DNA of 64,000 nt from CBDHDJ01 sp965261645 (lineage in GTDB: Bacteria; Pseudomonadota; Alphaproteobacteria; SHVV01), in assembly GCA_965261645.1 (NCBI GenBank), contig CBDHDJ010000003.1, positions 1,178,001-1,242,000 on the forward strand, given 5' to 3'. A program made the translations under genes and the position numbers. The notes beneath the pieces are model-generated. The model worked only from the letters and a program-made list of their open reading frames with translations. It did no database searches and was not told the DNA's origin. Shown here in pieces: positions 53,788 through 63,073 of this stretch; the stretch's first letter is position 1, and every line of letters starts with the position of its first letter.

Positions 53788-54693
53788 ATGGACAACAGGC
53801 TCTTGTGCGAGATCACCGACGAGCACTTGCGCACCTATCGGGAAGACGGTGTCGTCCTCGTGCGCGGCGCCATCAGCATGGATTGGGTCGAACGCATGCG
53901 CGATGCGATGGACCGGGTGCTCGACCAGCCGGGACCGTTGGGTTCGGACCTCAATCCGGCCGGCACCGAAGGGCGTTTCGCGTTCGAGACGTTCGTCGCC
54001 TCCCACGATCCGGATTTTCGCGCTCTGGCGCACGAATCTCCGATGGCCGAGATCGCCGCGCGCATCACCCGGTCCAAGACGATCCATTTCCTTTACGACT
54101 TCTTCTTCGCCAAGGAGCCGCACAGCCCCCACGCCACTGTCTGGCATCAGGATCAGCCAACGGTGTGCTGCCACGGCACGCAGGTGACGGGCACTTGGAT
54201 GCCGCTCGATGTGGTGACCTATGACTCGGGCGCGGTCGAGTACATCAAGGGCTCGCACAGGTGGAACCGCTGGTTCGACTATGGGGTTACCGAGGATCAT
54301 TTCGACGCCGAGACTGAGCTCAACTATCTCCCCCTGCCCGACGGGGAGGGTGGCGATCCCGCGAAATTTAATGAGAGCTTCGAGCCACAGCCCGATTTCG
54401 AGGCCGACCGGTATCGGTACGACATCATCTGCTTTGATTCCGAACCGGGCGACGTGGTGATCAACAATCTGCTCATCATCCACGGCGCGAAGGGCAATTT
54501 CACCGACCGCCGCCGCCGCGCGGTCGGTGGACGCTGGGCCGGGGATGACGCGACTTTCGCCCGCCGCAAGGGAGAACTCAACGTGGTCATCCCGTTCGAG
54601 GTCGATCTTGAGGACGGCGATCGCTTCCCGCCCGACCATCCGCAGTTTCCCCAGGTGTGGCCGAAACCGGCTGAAGCGCGCGCCAGCGCCTAG
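53788..54693 (+). CDS. PhyH family protein, array member 5
   Basis: 301 residues, with an intact triad: HQD in TVWHQDQPT and His in LIIHGAKGN; the Arg cluster is present. It matches member 3 in the middle and member 4 at the end (WPKPAEARASA). The gap before it is longer (114 bases), so it may have its own promoter; no clear one is visible. It closes the array. Confidence 0.9.
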   Translation: MDNRLLCEITDEHLRTYREDGVVLVRGAISMDWVERMRDAMDRVLDQPGPLGSDLNPAGTEGRFAFETFVASHDPDFRALAHESPMAEIAARITRSKTIHFLYDFFFAKEPHSPHATVWHQDQPTVCCHGTQVTGTWMPLDVVTYDSGAVEYIKGSHRWNRWFDYGVTEDHFDAETELNYLPLPDGEGGDPAKFNESFEPQPDFEADRYRYDIICFDSEPGDVVINNLLIIHGAKGNFTDRRRRAVGGRWAGDDATFARRKGELNVVIPFEVDLEDGDRFPPDHPQFPQVWPKPAEARASA

Positions 54694-54809
54694 TTTCGCC
54701 GTCCGCGTTCTCACTCGGCCCGCCGAGGCGGGTGTTGCTTTTGGGTAGTGGGTCAGTTTGAAATTCTTGGCCCTAGCATGCCGCCTCCTCGCATGCCATA
54801 TTCGAGTAC

Positions 54810-55037
54810 GTGGCTAGACCCAAGAGACCCCGCGACCCCAGCCAGCTCGCCAAGCTCATCGTGGACGTGGCGACCGGCGATCGGGAAGATAACGGGGAGA
54901 CTGCACCAGTGAACGAATTCGCCCGTGCTGGCGGCCTTAAGGGCGGTAAGGCTAGGGCCTCAAGACTCACTCCAGAACAGCGTTCGGCTATCGCGCGACA
55001 AGCTGCCGCGGCGCGATGGGGGAAGAATGACCGCTGA
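54810..55037 (+). CDS. Small KGG-motif hypothetical protein
   Basis: A 75-residue, very basic protein starting at GTG 54810 (MARPKRPRDPSQLAKLIVDV). Its C-terminal part GGLKGGKARASRLTPEQRSA is a GG-K-KGG-like helix pattern found in a widespread set of small proteins of unknown role, sometimes proposed to bind nucleic acid. It overlaps the next gene's ATG (55027) by 11 bases, so the two are translationally linked. Confidence 0.65.
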   Translation: MARPKRPRDPSQLAKLIVDVATGDREDNGETAPVNEFARAGGLKGGKARASRLTPEQRSAIARQAAAARWGKNDR

Positions 55038-55238
55038 GATTGCTGTACTGAACAAATTTGGGATTTCCATTGCTGCCGATAGCGCCGTTACCGTCGAAAC
55101 ATTTCATGACGGTGAAGTAAAGCAAAAAGTCTACAACTCCACCAACAAGATTTTCGCCCTATCGAAGCGCGCGCCCATAGGCTTAATGTACTGTAATGCC
55201 GTTACGCTGGGTGGCGTGCCATGGGAAACAATTGTTAA

Positions 55239-56145
55239 GAGTCGGTTTCGAAAGTCATGCGGCTCGGGCCAATCTGCGGACGAGGAGCATGACGGAGGCG
55301 GCGTAGAGGAAGGCGCGGGCCGAGGCGATGGTGGCCTCGAAGTCCTTTGCCAGTCGCCGGTTGCGGTTGATCCAGGCGAAGAAGCGCTCCACGACCCAGC
55401 GGCGCGGTTGGACGGCGAAGCCGACCTGATCGGGGCTTTTGCGCACGATCTCGACGGCGATCACGGTGGCCGTGGCGACCTTCTCGCCGGCGTAGCCGCT
55501 GTCGGCAAAGACCTTCTCGATGAACGGAAACGAGCCGCGTGAGGCGCACAGCAGCGACCCGCCACCATCGCGGTCCTGGATACTCGCCGGATGCGCCTCG
55601 AGCACGAGGCCGCGCCCGTCGGTGTCGACCAGCGCGTGGCGCTTGCGCCCCTTGATCTTCTTGCCCGCATCGTAGCCGCGGGGGCCACCAGCCTCGGTTG
55701 TCTTGACGCTCTGGCTGTCGATAATCGCGCCGCTCGGGCTGGCCTCGCGTCCGACCCGCTCGCGATCGGCCATGACCAGAGAGTGATTGATCTTCTCAAG
55801 GAGGCCGTCGTCGCGGAACTTGGCGAACCAGCGATAGATCGTGCCCCACGGTGGCAAATCGCTTGGCAGCAAGCGCCAAGGGCAGCCAGCCCGCATCACG
55901 TAGAAAATGCCGTTGACGATCTCTCGCATCGGCCATGACCGGGGCCGTCCCGTGCCATGAGCCGGAGGCAAATGAGGCTCGATCACAACCCACTCCGCAT
56001 CGGTCAAATCAGTCTGATAACGCAGCGTCTTGCGGCTATGCTGCTCTCGGGTGGTCGGCGTCCACATGGCGGCTCCATATCGGTCTCAGCAACCTCCTTG
56101 GAATCACATCGACACCGGCCACTCAACCCCTTTCGAAACGGCCTC
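55239..56145 (-). mobile_element. IS5-family (IS1031/IS427-like) element, copy A, 907 bp
   Basis: Inverted ends GAG(TCG/GCC)GTTTCGAAAG at 55239 and 56145. TAA is duplicated at 55236-55238 and 56146-56148, fitting the TNA target of this IS5 subgroup. It is the same sequence as copy B as far as I can compare by eye. Confidence 0.9.
55255..56067 (-). CDS. IS5-family transposase, copy A
   Basis: A 270-residue single-frame DDE transposase: DUF4096-type N-terminus (RYQTDLTDAEWVVIEPHLPP, RAGCPWRLLPSDLPPWGTIY), then the core with GAIIDSQSVKT, VFADSGYAGEK and RRWVVERFFAWINRNRRL. Intact. Confidence 0.92.
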   Translation of the reverse strand: MWTPTTREQHSRKTLRYQTDLTDAEWVVIEPHLPPAHGTGRPRSWPMREIVNGIFYVMRAGCPWRLLPSDLPPWGTIYRWFAKFRDDGLLEKINHSLVMADRERVGREASPSGAIIDSQSVKTTEAGGPRGYDAGKKIKGRKRHALVDTDGRGLVLEAHPASIQDRDGGGSLLCASRGSFPFIEKVFADSGYAGEKVATATVIAVEIVRKSPDQVGFAVQPRRWVVERFFAWINRNRRLAKDFEATIASARAFLYAASVMLLVRRLARAA

Positions 56146-56338
56146 TAAGTCCTACAGGAGAAAATTACTTGCCTATCCGGTTATCACCCACACCCACTAT
56201 ATGTAGTGTGTCTCCTTGGACTGCAGGCAAGGGCCGGCGCAGGCGCATTGAGGAGGCGATCCGGCTAATTCTTGATTGTTCTGAAAACCGAACCGGATTT
56301 TAATTCACGTCACGTACTTAACATCGGGGGACGGAACG

Positions 56339-56409
56339 GTGGCGACCAAGGGAAAAACGAAGAAACCCACGGCCAGACGGGAAGCTGCTGATGAAACGAC
56401 ATCGTCTGA
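56339..56409 (+). pseudogene. 5' fragment of a lysine-rich protein, cut by IS5 copy B
   Basis: GTG 56339 with GGGGGA upstream opens a 23-codon frame (MATKGKTKKPTARREAADET) that ends in the IS left end at 56410. Nothing that continues it is visible after the IS at 57317. Identity unknown. Confidence 0.4.
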
Positions 56410-57316
56410 GAGTCGGTTTCGAAAGTCATGCGGCTCGGGCCAATCTGCGGACGAGGAGCATGACGGAGGCGGCGTAGAGGAAGGCGCGGGCCGAGGCGAT
56501 GGTGGCCTCGAAGTCCTTTGCCAGTCGCCGGTTGCGGTTGATCCAGGCGAAGAAGCGCTCCACGACCCAGCGGCGCGGTTGGACGGCGAAGCCGACCTGA
56601 TCGGGGCTTTTGCGCACGATCTCGACGGCGATCACGGTGGCCGTGGCGACCTTCTCGCCGGCGTAGCCGCTGTCGGCAAAGACCTTCTCGATGAACGGAA
56701 ACGAGCCGCGTGAGGCGCACAGCAGCGACCCGCCACCATCGCGGTCCTGGATACTCGCCGGATGCGCCTCGAGCACGAGGCCGCGCCCGTCGGTGTCGAC
56801 CAGCGCGTGGCGCTTGCGCCCCTTGATCTTCTTGCCCGCATCGTAGCCGCGGGGGCCACCAGCCTCGGTTGTCTTGACGCTCTGGCTGTCGATAATCGCG
56901 CCGCTCGGGCTGGCCTCGCGTCCGACCCGCTCGCGATCGGCCATGACCAGAGAGTGATTGATCTTCTCAAGGAGGCCGTCGTCGCGGAACTTGGCGAACC
57001 AGCGATAGATCGTGCCCCACGGTGGCAAATCGCTTGGCAGCAAGCGCCAAGGGCAGCCAGCCCGCATCACGTAGAAAATGCCGTTGACGATCTCTCGCAT
57101 CGGCCATGACCGGGGCCGTCCCGTGCCATGAGCCGGAGGCAAATGAGGCTCGATCACAACCCACTCCGCATCGGTCAAATCAGTCTGATAACGCAGCGTC
57201 TTGCGGCTATGCTGCTCTCGGGTGGTCGGCGTCCACATGGCGGCTCCATATCGGTCTCAGCAACCTCCTTGGAATCACATCGACACCGGCCACTCAACCC
57301 CTTTCGAAACGGCCTC
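56410..57316 (-). mobile_element. IS5-family element, copy B, 907 bp
   Basis: Same ends, length and orientation as copy A, 1171 bases downstream. The left flank is TGA and the right flank TAA, so the target duplication is not matched; the right-hand neighbour is probably not the original one. Confidence 0.9.
56426..57238 (-). CDS. IS5-family transposase, copy B
   Basis: A 270-residue DDE transposase with the same translated sequence as copy A. Intact. Confidence 0.92.
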   Translation of the reverse strand: MWTPTTREQHSRKTLRYQTDLTDAEWVVIEPHLPPAHGTGRPRSWPMREIVNGIFYVMRAGCPWRLLPSDLPPWGTIYRWFAKFRDDGLLEKINHSLVMADRERVGREASPSGAIIDSQSVKTTEAGGPRGYDAGKKIKGRKRHALVDTDGRGLVLEAHPASIQDRDGGGSLLCASRGSFPFIEKVFADSGYAGEKVATATVIAVEIVRKSPDQVGFAVQPRRWVVERFFAWINRNRRLAKDFEATIASARAFLYAASVMLLVRRLARAA

Positions 57317-57404
57317 TAAGGCCCTCCGCGCCGGGCAGAAAGACGGCCCCCGGCCCGGAGTAGCGCAAGGCAGGCGGTTCGCGATGGATGAATGCCGCCG
57401 GCGG

Positions 57405-57905
57405 TCAACCGGCCGGCGGCGGTCCGGTGTCGCCGGGATCCAGAATGAACACGCGTGCACGGCCGCAGCTGACGGCCACATCCGGAGCGCCATCGGCTCT
57501 GCGGCGGACGGTGACCAGAGGCTTGTTGCCCGGCGGGGCCGGCGGATCGGCGGCCTCCGTCGTGACCGTGCCGGCGTCTTCGACGAAACGAATACGGACG
57601 GTGCCGCCCGTGACCTCGATGCCGCCGGGCGGGCGGAGGCCGGTCAGCGTGACCACGGGCGGCTCGCCGTTCTCAGTGAAACGGTCGGGAACGGGGATCG
57701 CGGTGTCGCCCCAGGGGTCGGCATCCATGCCCTCGGCCAGGGCCTCGGCGAATGTTGAGCCGCAATAATCTGCGGACTTCCAGTGGGGATCGTCGCCGGC
57801 TTGCTCGATGGCCTTTTCCAGCGCCTCATCGAGGGTATCGGCTTCGAGCGTTACAGTGTTGTGGTAGTGGGATGCGTAGCCGCAACAGACGGTGTAATGC
57901 GTCAT
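57405..57905 (-). CDS. Hypothetical protein, last gene of the ParB-GHKL operon
   Basis: 166 residues: an acidic N-terminal part (MTHYTVCCGYASHYHNTVTL then DEALEKAIEQAGDDPHWKSA) and a C-terminal beta-rich stretch (GGIEVTGGTVRIRFVED). Its ATG overlaps the stop of the preceding gene (ATGA, 57902-57905). An inverted repeat GCCGCCGG/CCGGCGGC at 57394-57420 straddles its stop and could end transcription. No known domain. Confidence 0.6.
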   Translation of the reverse strand: MTHYTVCCGYASHYHNTVTLEADTLDEALEKAIEQAGDDPHWKSADYCGSTFAEALAEGMDADPWGDTAIPVPDRFTENGEPPVVTLTGLRPPGGIEVTGGTVRIRFVEDAGTVTTEAADPPAPPGNKPLVTVRRRADGAPDVAVSCGRARVFILDPGDTGPPPAG

Positions 57906-58360
57906 TGCGCCGCCTCCCCGGTGGCGGCTTCCGTGCATACGGGTCCGATGTCGACGCTGACCTTGCCGCCGCGCACCACGATGGTGACCGTGCGGTCGCG
58001 CGGCATGAGCCAGAAGATTTCCCTCCATACCGCATCGGCGATGGTGCGCTGGCGGGCTTCCTCGACCGAGCACATGAGCTTGAGCGACATATGCAACGCT
58101 TCTTCTTCGAAGCGGGTGAGTTGCGTCTCCCAGGAGTCAGCCTCTGCGTCGCCGCTGGGACTGAAGTATGCGGCGCGCAACAATCGGGCGAGTTCCTCGG
58201 GCGCGATATCGCTGTCCGCCGTCACCAGGGGCAGCGCGTCATGGAGCGATGACCAGGCCTCGCCCGCGAAGGCGAGATCGGCGGGGACGGCGATGGTGCC
58301 GCACTTGCGGAAGCAATGACGCGGCGATTTGGGCGGATGCAGAATATTCAGGTGCATCAC
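57902..58360 (-). CDS. Hypothetical protein of the ParB-GHKL operon
   Basis: 152 residues, starting at 58360 or one codon later. Largely helical (TQLTRFEEEALHMSLKLMCS, RQRTIADAVWREIFWLMPRD) with a short final strand region. No recognised domain. It lies 21 bases after the GHKL gene's final stop and overlaps the next gene, so it belongs to that operon. Confidence 0.6.
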   Translation of the reverse strand: MMHLNILHPPKSPRHCFRKCGTIAVPADLAFAGEAWSSLHDALPLVTADSDIAPEELARLLRAAYFSPSGDAEADSWETQLTRFEEEALHMSLKLMCSVEEARQRTIADAVWREIFWLMPRDRTVTIVVRGGKVSVDIGPVCTEAATGEAAQ

Positions 58361-58381
58361 GATGGTCTCGGGCCGTTCCGG

Positions 58382-59680
58382 CTAGCCGCCGTTCTCCCCG
58401 CTGGTGAAGTAATCCAGCGAACGAACGGCACCATCCACCGTAACAAGGTTCTCAATGCCGGTGACGCGCGCGAGCGCGTCGTACCAGGGATAACCGTCGA
58501 AACGCGGCTCGGGGGCGAACAGCTTGAGCGTGCGTTCCGATCCGCCCTGGAGCCCGGTAAGGCCGAGGGCGCGATGGAGCGCTTGGGCCTCGGGCGGCTC
58601 GGGGTCGGCCTGCATCACCAGAACGTCGGTGCCTACGCCTGCGAAGGCGGACCGCTCGTCCCAATAGTCGGTATCGGCAATACCGGGACGCCAGGGACGC
58701 AGCTAGGCGGGCGGCTCCGGCATCTCGATCCCCGCCTCTTTCGCCTTGTGCCAGTCGGTCCAGGCAACCCGCGGGGCCGGATCGGCGTGCGCCATGGCGC
58801 GGTAGACGGCAAGCCGCGCGGCCTCGCGCATCTCTTCCAGAAACGGGGTCTCTACCGCCTCTTTCCTCGCCGGCAATACCAGTTCCAGATCGGGGCAGGA
58901 GTCGATGTCGGCCCGTGCCGACCAGACACCGCCTTCCACGGTGTCGACCTGGGGCAGGCGCACCGGCAGGGTCAGGCCGTGAAAGTTGACGTCGGGGACG
59001 CGGTAGCCCGCATGGCTGTCCTTGAAGACGCCGAACACGAGGCCCTTCCATGGTTCCACATGGAGCGCGCCATCGAGAAAGGCGCGGCGCTCGACAACCT
59101 CGCCGTCGATGGTGACCGGCAGGGGGTAATGCCGCGCGGCGGTCTTGAGAAAGGCGCGGACCGAGTGGGGTGCCTCGGACGCCTCGAAAGTGACCGCGGT
59201 TCCATGCGGCCAGGGGGCGCTGTCGTCCGGGACGACATGGGCCGCATCGCGGCCGAGAAAGTGGGCGGGCTCCAGCGCCACGCGGTAGCCTGGGCTTGGG
59301 TCCTGTCCGGGGACGCGCCAGCGCAGGGTGCAGCCCCGGCGCGAGAGGGCGAGAAGCCCGAACCCGGCGGGGTCCTCCGCCTCGGCGATGCCGGGCTTCC
59401 AGTTGCTCTCGCCGAAGGTCAGCAGGACGGCGGGATCGGCGATCCCCTCGCCGTCGTCGGCGAGGGTAACGCGGGTGATATCGCCATCCTGCTCGATGGT
59501 CACGGCGACACGGTTGGCGCTGCCACGGCGTGAATTTTGCAGCGTCTCGGTGAAAATATCGGCGAGGCCGGCTGAGAACAGCCGGGTCACCTTGTCGATG
59601 GCGCTGTCGCCCACCCGGGCGCGGATCGTGGCGGAAGTATTGCCGGCCTCGGCCGTAACGGCATTTTGTGGGGTAGACAT
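58382..59680 (-). pseudogene. GHKL-type ATP-binding protein with an internal TAG
   Basis: The ATPase domain has the Bergerat fold: N box Asn49 in FTETLQNSRRG, G1 Asp76-Gly-Glu-Gly in LADDGEGI, and G2 GFGLLAL at 106-112. At 58703-58705 the frame meets TAG after EMPEPPA and continues, in frame, LRPWRPGIADTDYWDERSAF, VLVMQADPEPPEAQALHRAL and FDGYPWYDALARVTGIENLV to the stop at 58382. The continuation looks like a natural C-terminal domain, so a CAG-to-TAG change is likely; a short 325-residue product is the alternative. The role may be an Hsp90- or MutL-like ATPase working with ParB. Confidence 0.6.
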
Positions 59681-59770
59681 GCGGGTTCTCCTGGTTGTCG
59701 ATGCGGGAATGAAAAACGCCCCGCTGGTCGGTGCCGGCGAGGCGGTGTCGTGAGGAAAGGACGCGGTGGC

Positions 59771-62102
59771 TCAGTTGCGTCGCAGGAAGGCTGGTATTTC
59801 CAGCAACGCCGCCTTGTTGTCGTGGCCGTTGTCGCGCTGAGTCGTGGCCAGTACCTGTTCCCGCTCTACGGACACGTCATGGTCTCCCGCGCCGGCGGCG
59901 GGCGGGCCGGCCGCTTCCGGCGCGGACGCCGCAACCGGGAGCGTTGCATCCGCGTTCATGGCCGAGGCGAGTGCCGCGGCGCGGCGTTCAGCCACGGCGG
60001 GAGCATCGATGCTCTCGACGACGGAATGAACGCGTGCGTTCATGGGAGGCGGCGCCTCCACCCGAACGGGATCGGAGTCATTGTCCGGCAGTGTGCCGTC
60101 CTCCGGTGCCCCGGCTTGCGGGGTTTCGGCGTCGACGCCCGATGGATCGGGGCCACCGTTGATGTCATCGCCATCATCTTCCGGCGTACCGCCCAGCGGC
60201 GTATCTGCCACAGTCGGTTGCGGTTCGGGGGCGGTTGTCCCAGGGTCATCTACCGCACCGCTGTCGTCGACGGTGCCCGTATCGAAGGCGCGGAAGCCCG
60301 GCGGCGTCCAGGCGGTGGCCGCGGCGCGGCCCTCGGCCGTGACCCCGGCGGGCACATCGTCTCCGTGGGCGAAGGCGTCCTCCATCGCCTTGGCGATGTC
60401 CGCCTTCTTCTGCTTGGCCTCCGCTTGCGCCCAGGTCTCGCCCAGCGTCTCGCGGGCGATGGCGAGGATTCGATCCTTGCGCAAACGCGACCGCAGCAGA
60501 TCGGCGGTCCAGACCTGATCGCGGTTGCCACGGACAGCAGATGCGAAATCGGTGTCGAGCCGGGCCACGGTCGCTTCGACCTCGGGCCGGGCCTTGGGTT
60601 CGAACGCCAGTTGACCCTTCAGCGTGCGCGCGACACAGGACGCCAACAGGGTCCGTTTGTCCCGCTCGGGAAGCGCCCGCAGCTCGGCGAAGGCCTCCGC
60701 ATCGGACAGGCCAGTCCAGTCGAGCTTTTGTGCGGCCCGGTCGATCTCGAGGTGCTTCTCGCCGACATTGATGTCGCCGAAAGCATCGTCGATGTCGCCG
60801 AAAGCATCGTCGTTGACCCGCATGGCCGGTCGGTCCGGTGTCTCGGCCGCCCTGATGTCGAGCGCGTCGTCATGGTAGCCGTTGGTGAACACGCTCCGGG
60901 CGAGCTGGAACAGCAGCAGATCGAAGGCCGCCTCGAAGTCGCAGGCGAGTTGGCTCTTGACGATGGCCGTGCGGATGGCCCGCAAGTCGTCGGCGAGGCC
61001 GATGCCGACGCCCGCTTCCTTGCGCGCTTCGGCTTCCGCATCGCCGGTTGAAGCGAGGGGAGCCACGAATGTGGGCGCATCGATGCCGGAGATGGTGTTC
61101 TCCCCGTCGCCGGTATCGTCGTGTTCGGCCATGTTCGCATCGTTCGATTCGCGAGCGGGCATGTCCTCGGGCCTGACAAGGCCCTGGATCAGCTTGAGTT
61201 CGCCATCGTTGCCGATGGTGGCGATGCACCCGGCGATGGCGATATCCTCGCGACGGTAGACCGCGCGGGCCTCGATCGTGGCTTCGATCTCGTCGAGCCG
61301 GGTTTCGTTGGCATCGGCTTCTTCGACCAACTCCTCGGTCCAGCCGTCGTCGTCCATGTTGGCGAGTTCGTCGTTGCGGGTCCTCAAGCGTTCGATCTCG
61401 GCCTTCTCCTCGTCCGTCGGCTCGGCCGGTTGCGGACGCACCCTCCCGAATCTCGCGGTGGCGCTCCAGTCCACGTCGAGCCGTGCCTCGGCCCATTTCC
61501 AGCACGTCTCCAGTTCCCTCGCCGCCACTTGTAGACTGTCCATGGCGAGCTTGTTCAACAGATCAGGATCGTCGAACCAGATCCCCCGCTCGTCCTCCTC
61601 GGCGAAAAGGTCGCGGTCGATCTTGCCGCCCGCCGCCTCGTAAGCCTCGATGCCGACGAAACGCGCGATGGCGGACGTGGCCGGGACGCGGTCCTCGGTC
61701 AGCAGGCGCTTGATCTGCCAGGCGCCGGGCCGGTAGCCCTGTTGGCTCACCGTCTCCCAGACCGCGTTCTGGCGCGCATGGTCCGTGGTGACGGCGAAGG
61801 CCATCAATGTTTCCAGATCGATTTCGCCTGCTCGGTAGGCCTGGAGCAGCACCGGTGCGGCGTTGCCGAGCCTCAACCGCTTCTCCACGGTGCGCTCGGA
61901 GACCCCGAAGCGCGCCGCGATGGTGGCCGCCGTGCTGCCCGCGTCGGCCAGGCGGCGGAAGGCCTCGACCTGATCGGCCGGGTGCATGGCGGCGCGGACA
62001 CTGTTCTCGGCTAGCGAAACTTCTTCGGCCTCAACGATATCCCCGATCATGCGGCAGGGCACGGGCTGGTCCTCGTCCAGCGCGCCTTCGGCGGCCAGCG
62101 CC
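59771..62102 (-). pseudogene. Plasmid-type ParB family protein, 5' end removed by IS21
   Basis: The frame (763 residues from the first ATG, 62062; sense coding reaches the IS at 62102 as ALAAEGALDEDQPVPCRMIG) carries the end of the ParB nuclease-like domain (EVSLAENSVRAAMHPADQVE), the HTH KorB-like domain (STAATIAARFGVSERTVEKR) and a long acidic, low-complexity C-terminus. The first ParB motifs are missing, cut by the IS21 element at 62103. Chromosome- and plasmid-borne relatives of this length work on large replicons. It heads the operon with the GHKL ATPase; its own promoter is lost. Confidence 0.8.
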
Positions 62103-62302
62103 TGTCAACGGCGGAGCAAAATTAGTCCACCCGGGCGGAGTAAAACTAGTCCACTTAACGTTATGCGGTACGCGGTGTTGGGGAGTTGTCCCGGTAGTCC
62201 ATAGGAGGGACCCGCGCTGCTTCGTGTAGCGCTTGCGTTACGCGGAGCGAAGCAGCGTGGGAGGTTCCTGTGGACCCACCGGGTCAACCATTGCACCGGC
62301 GG

Positions 62303-63073
62303 TTAAGCAGGTATTTTGGGGAATTTCCGCCGTTTTTGGCTTTGGTTGAGACGATAGCTCTCGCCGTTCATTTCCAGGATATGGACATGGTGGGTGAGGC
62401 GGTCCAGCAAAGCCCCGGTCAGGCGTTCCGAGCCGAATATCTCCGTCCACTCATCGAACGGCAAGTTGGAGGTCACCAGGATCGAGCCCCGCTCGTAGCG
62501 CTGGCTGAAGACTTCGAACAGCAGCTCGGCGCCGGTCTTCGAGAGCGGCACGAAGCCGAGTTCGTCGATGATCAGAAGGTGATACTTTGCCAGTTGCTTC
62601 TGCAGGCGCAACAGGCGTTTTTCATCCCTGGCCTCCATCAGTTCATGAACCAGGGCAGCGGCCGTGAGGAAGCCGATGGAGAGCCCCTTTTGGCAGGCCG
62701 CCAGACCGAGACCGAGGGCGATATGGGTCTTGCCGGTTCCGCTGTTGCCGAGCGCGATGATATTCTCACGACGCTCGACGTATTCGCATCGCGCCAACTC
62801 CAGAACCAGCATCTTGTTGAGCGATGCGATGGCCTTGAAGTCGAAGCTGTCGAGGCTTTTGACGGCGGGGAACCTGGCCTGTCTGATCCGCCGCTCGACC
62901 ATGCGGCGCTCACGGTCGATCAGTTCCAACTCGGTCAGACGGACAAGATACCGCACATGGTCGGCGCCCTCGGTGGCGCATTGGCGGGCCAGCTTGTCGT
63001 ATTCGCGCAGGAACGTCGGCAGTTTCAGGGTCTTGAGGTGATGGGCCAGCAACACTTGCGGCGTATCGGTCAT
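62303..63073 (-). CDS. istB: IS21-family helper ATPase
   Basis: A 256-residue AAA+ DnaC-like protein: Walker A LGNSGTGKT (108-116), Walker B LLIIDELGF (about 165), and the sensor region ILVTSNLPFDEW. It stimulates IstA and selects targets. ATG 63073 overlaps the IstA stop (63070). Confidence 0.92.
   Translation of the reverse strand: MTDTPQVLLAHHLKTLKLPTFLREYDKLARQCATEGADHVRYLVRLTELELIDRERRMVERRIRQARFPAVKSLDSFDFKAIASLNKMLVLELARCEYVERRENIIALGNSGTGKTHIALGLGLAACQKGLSIGFLTAAALVHELMEARDEKRLLRLQKQLAKYHLLIIDELGFVPLSKTGAELLFEVFSQRYERGSILVTSNLPFDEWTEIFGSERLTGALLDRLTHHVHILEMNGESYRLNQSQKRRKFPKIPA

Larger units (their letters stand above)
55027..56206 (+). pseudogene. Ntn-hydrolase-like gene interrupted by IS5-type element
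   Basis: From ATG 55027: MTAEIAVLNKFGISIAADSA, VYNSTNKIFALSKRAPIGLM, VTLGGVPWETIVK. The early repeat of FGISIAADSAVTV resembles the first strands of proteasome-like N-terminal hydrolases, by pattern only. IS5 lies at 55239-56145 with TAA duplicated; rejoining gives TIVKSYRRKLLAYPVITHTH and then TAG at 56204. The rest of the protein is lost. It overlaps the small KGG-type gene and was probably its partner. Confidence 0.55.

Noticed and set aside
49951..54693. CRISPR-like or satellite repeat in the region of repeated sequence
   Set aside because: The repeats are whole coding genes of about 906 bases with 32-base spacers; they are a tandem paralogue array. No CRISPR array was seen anywhere in the window.
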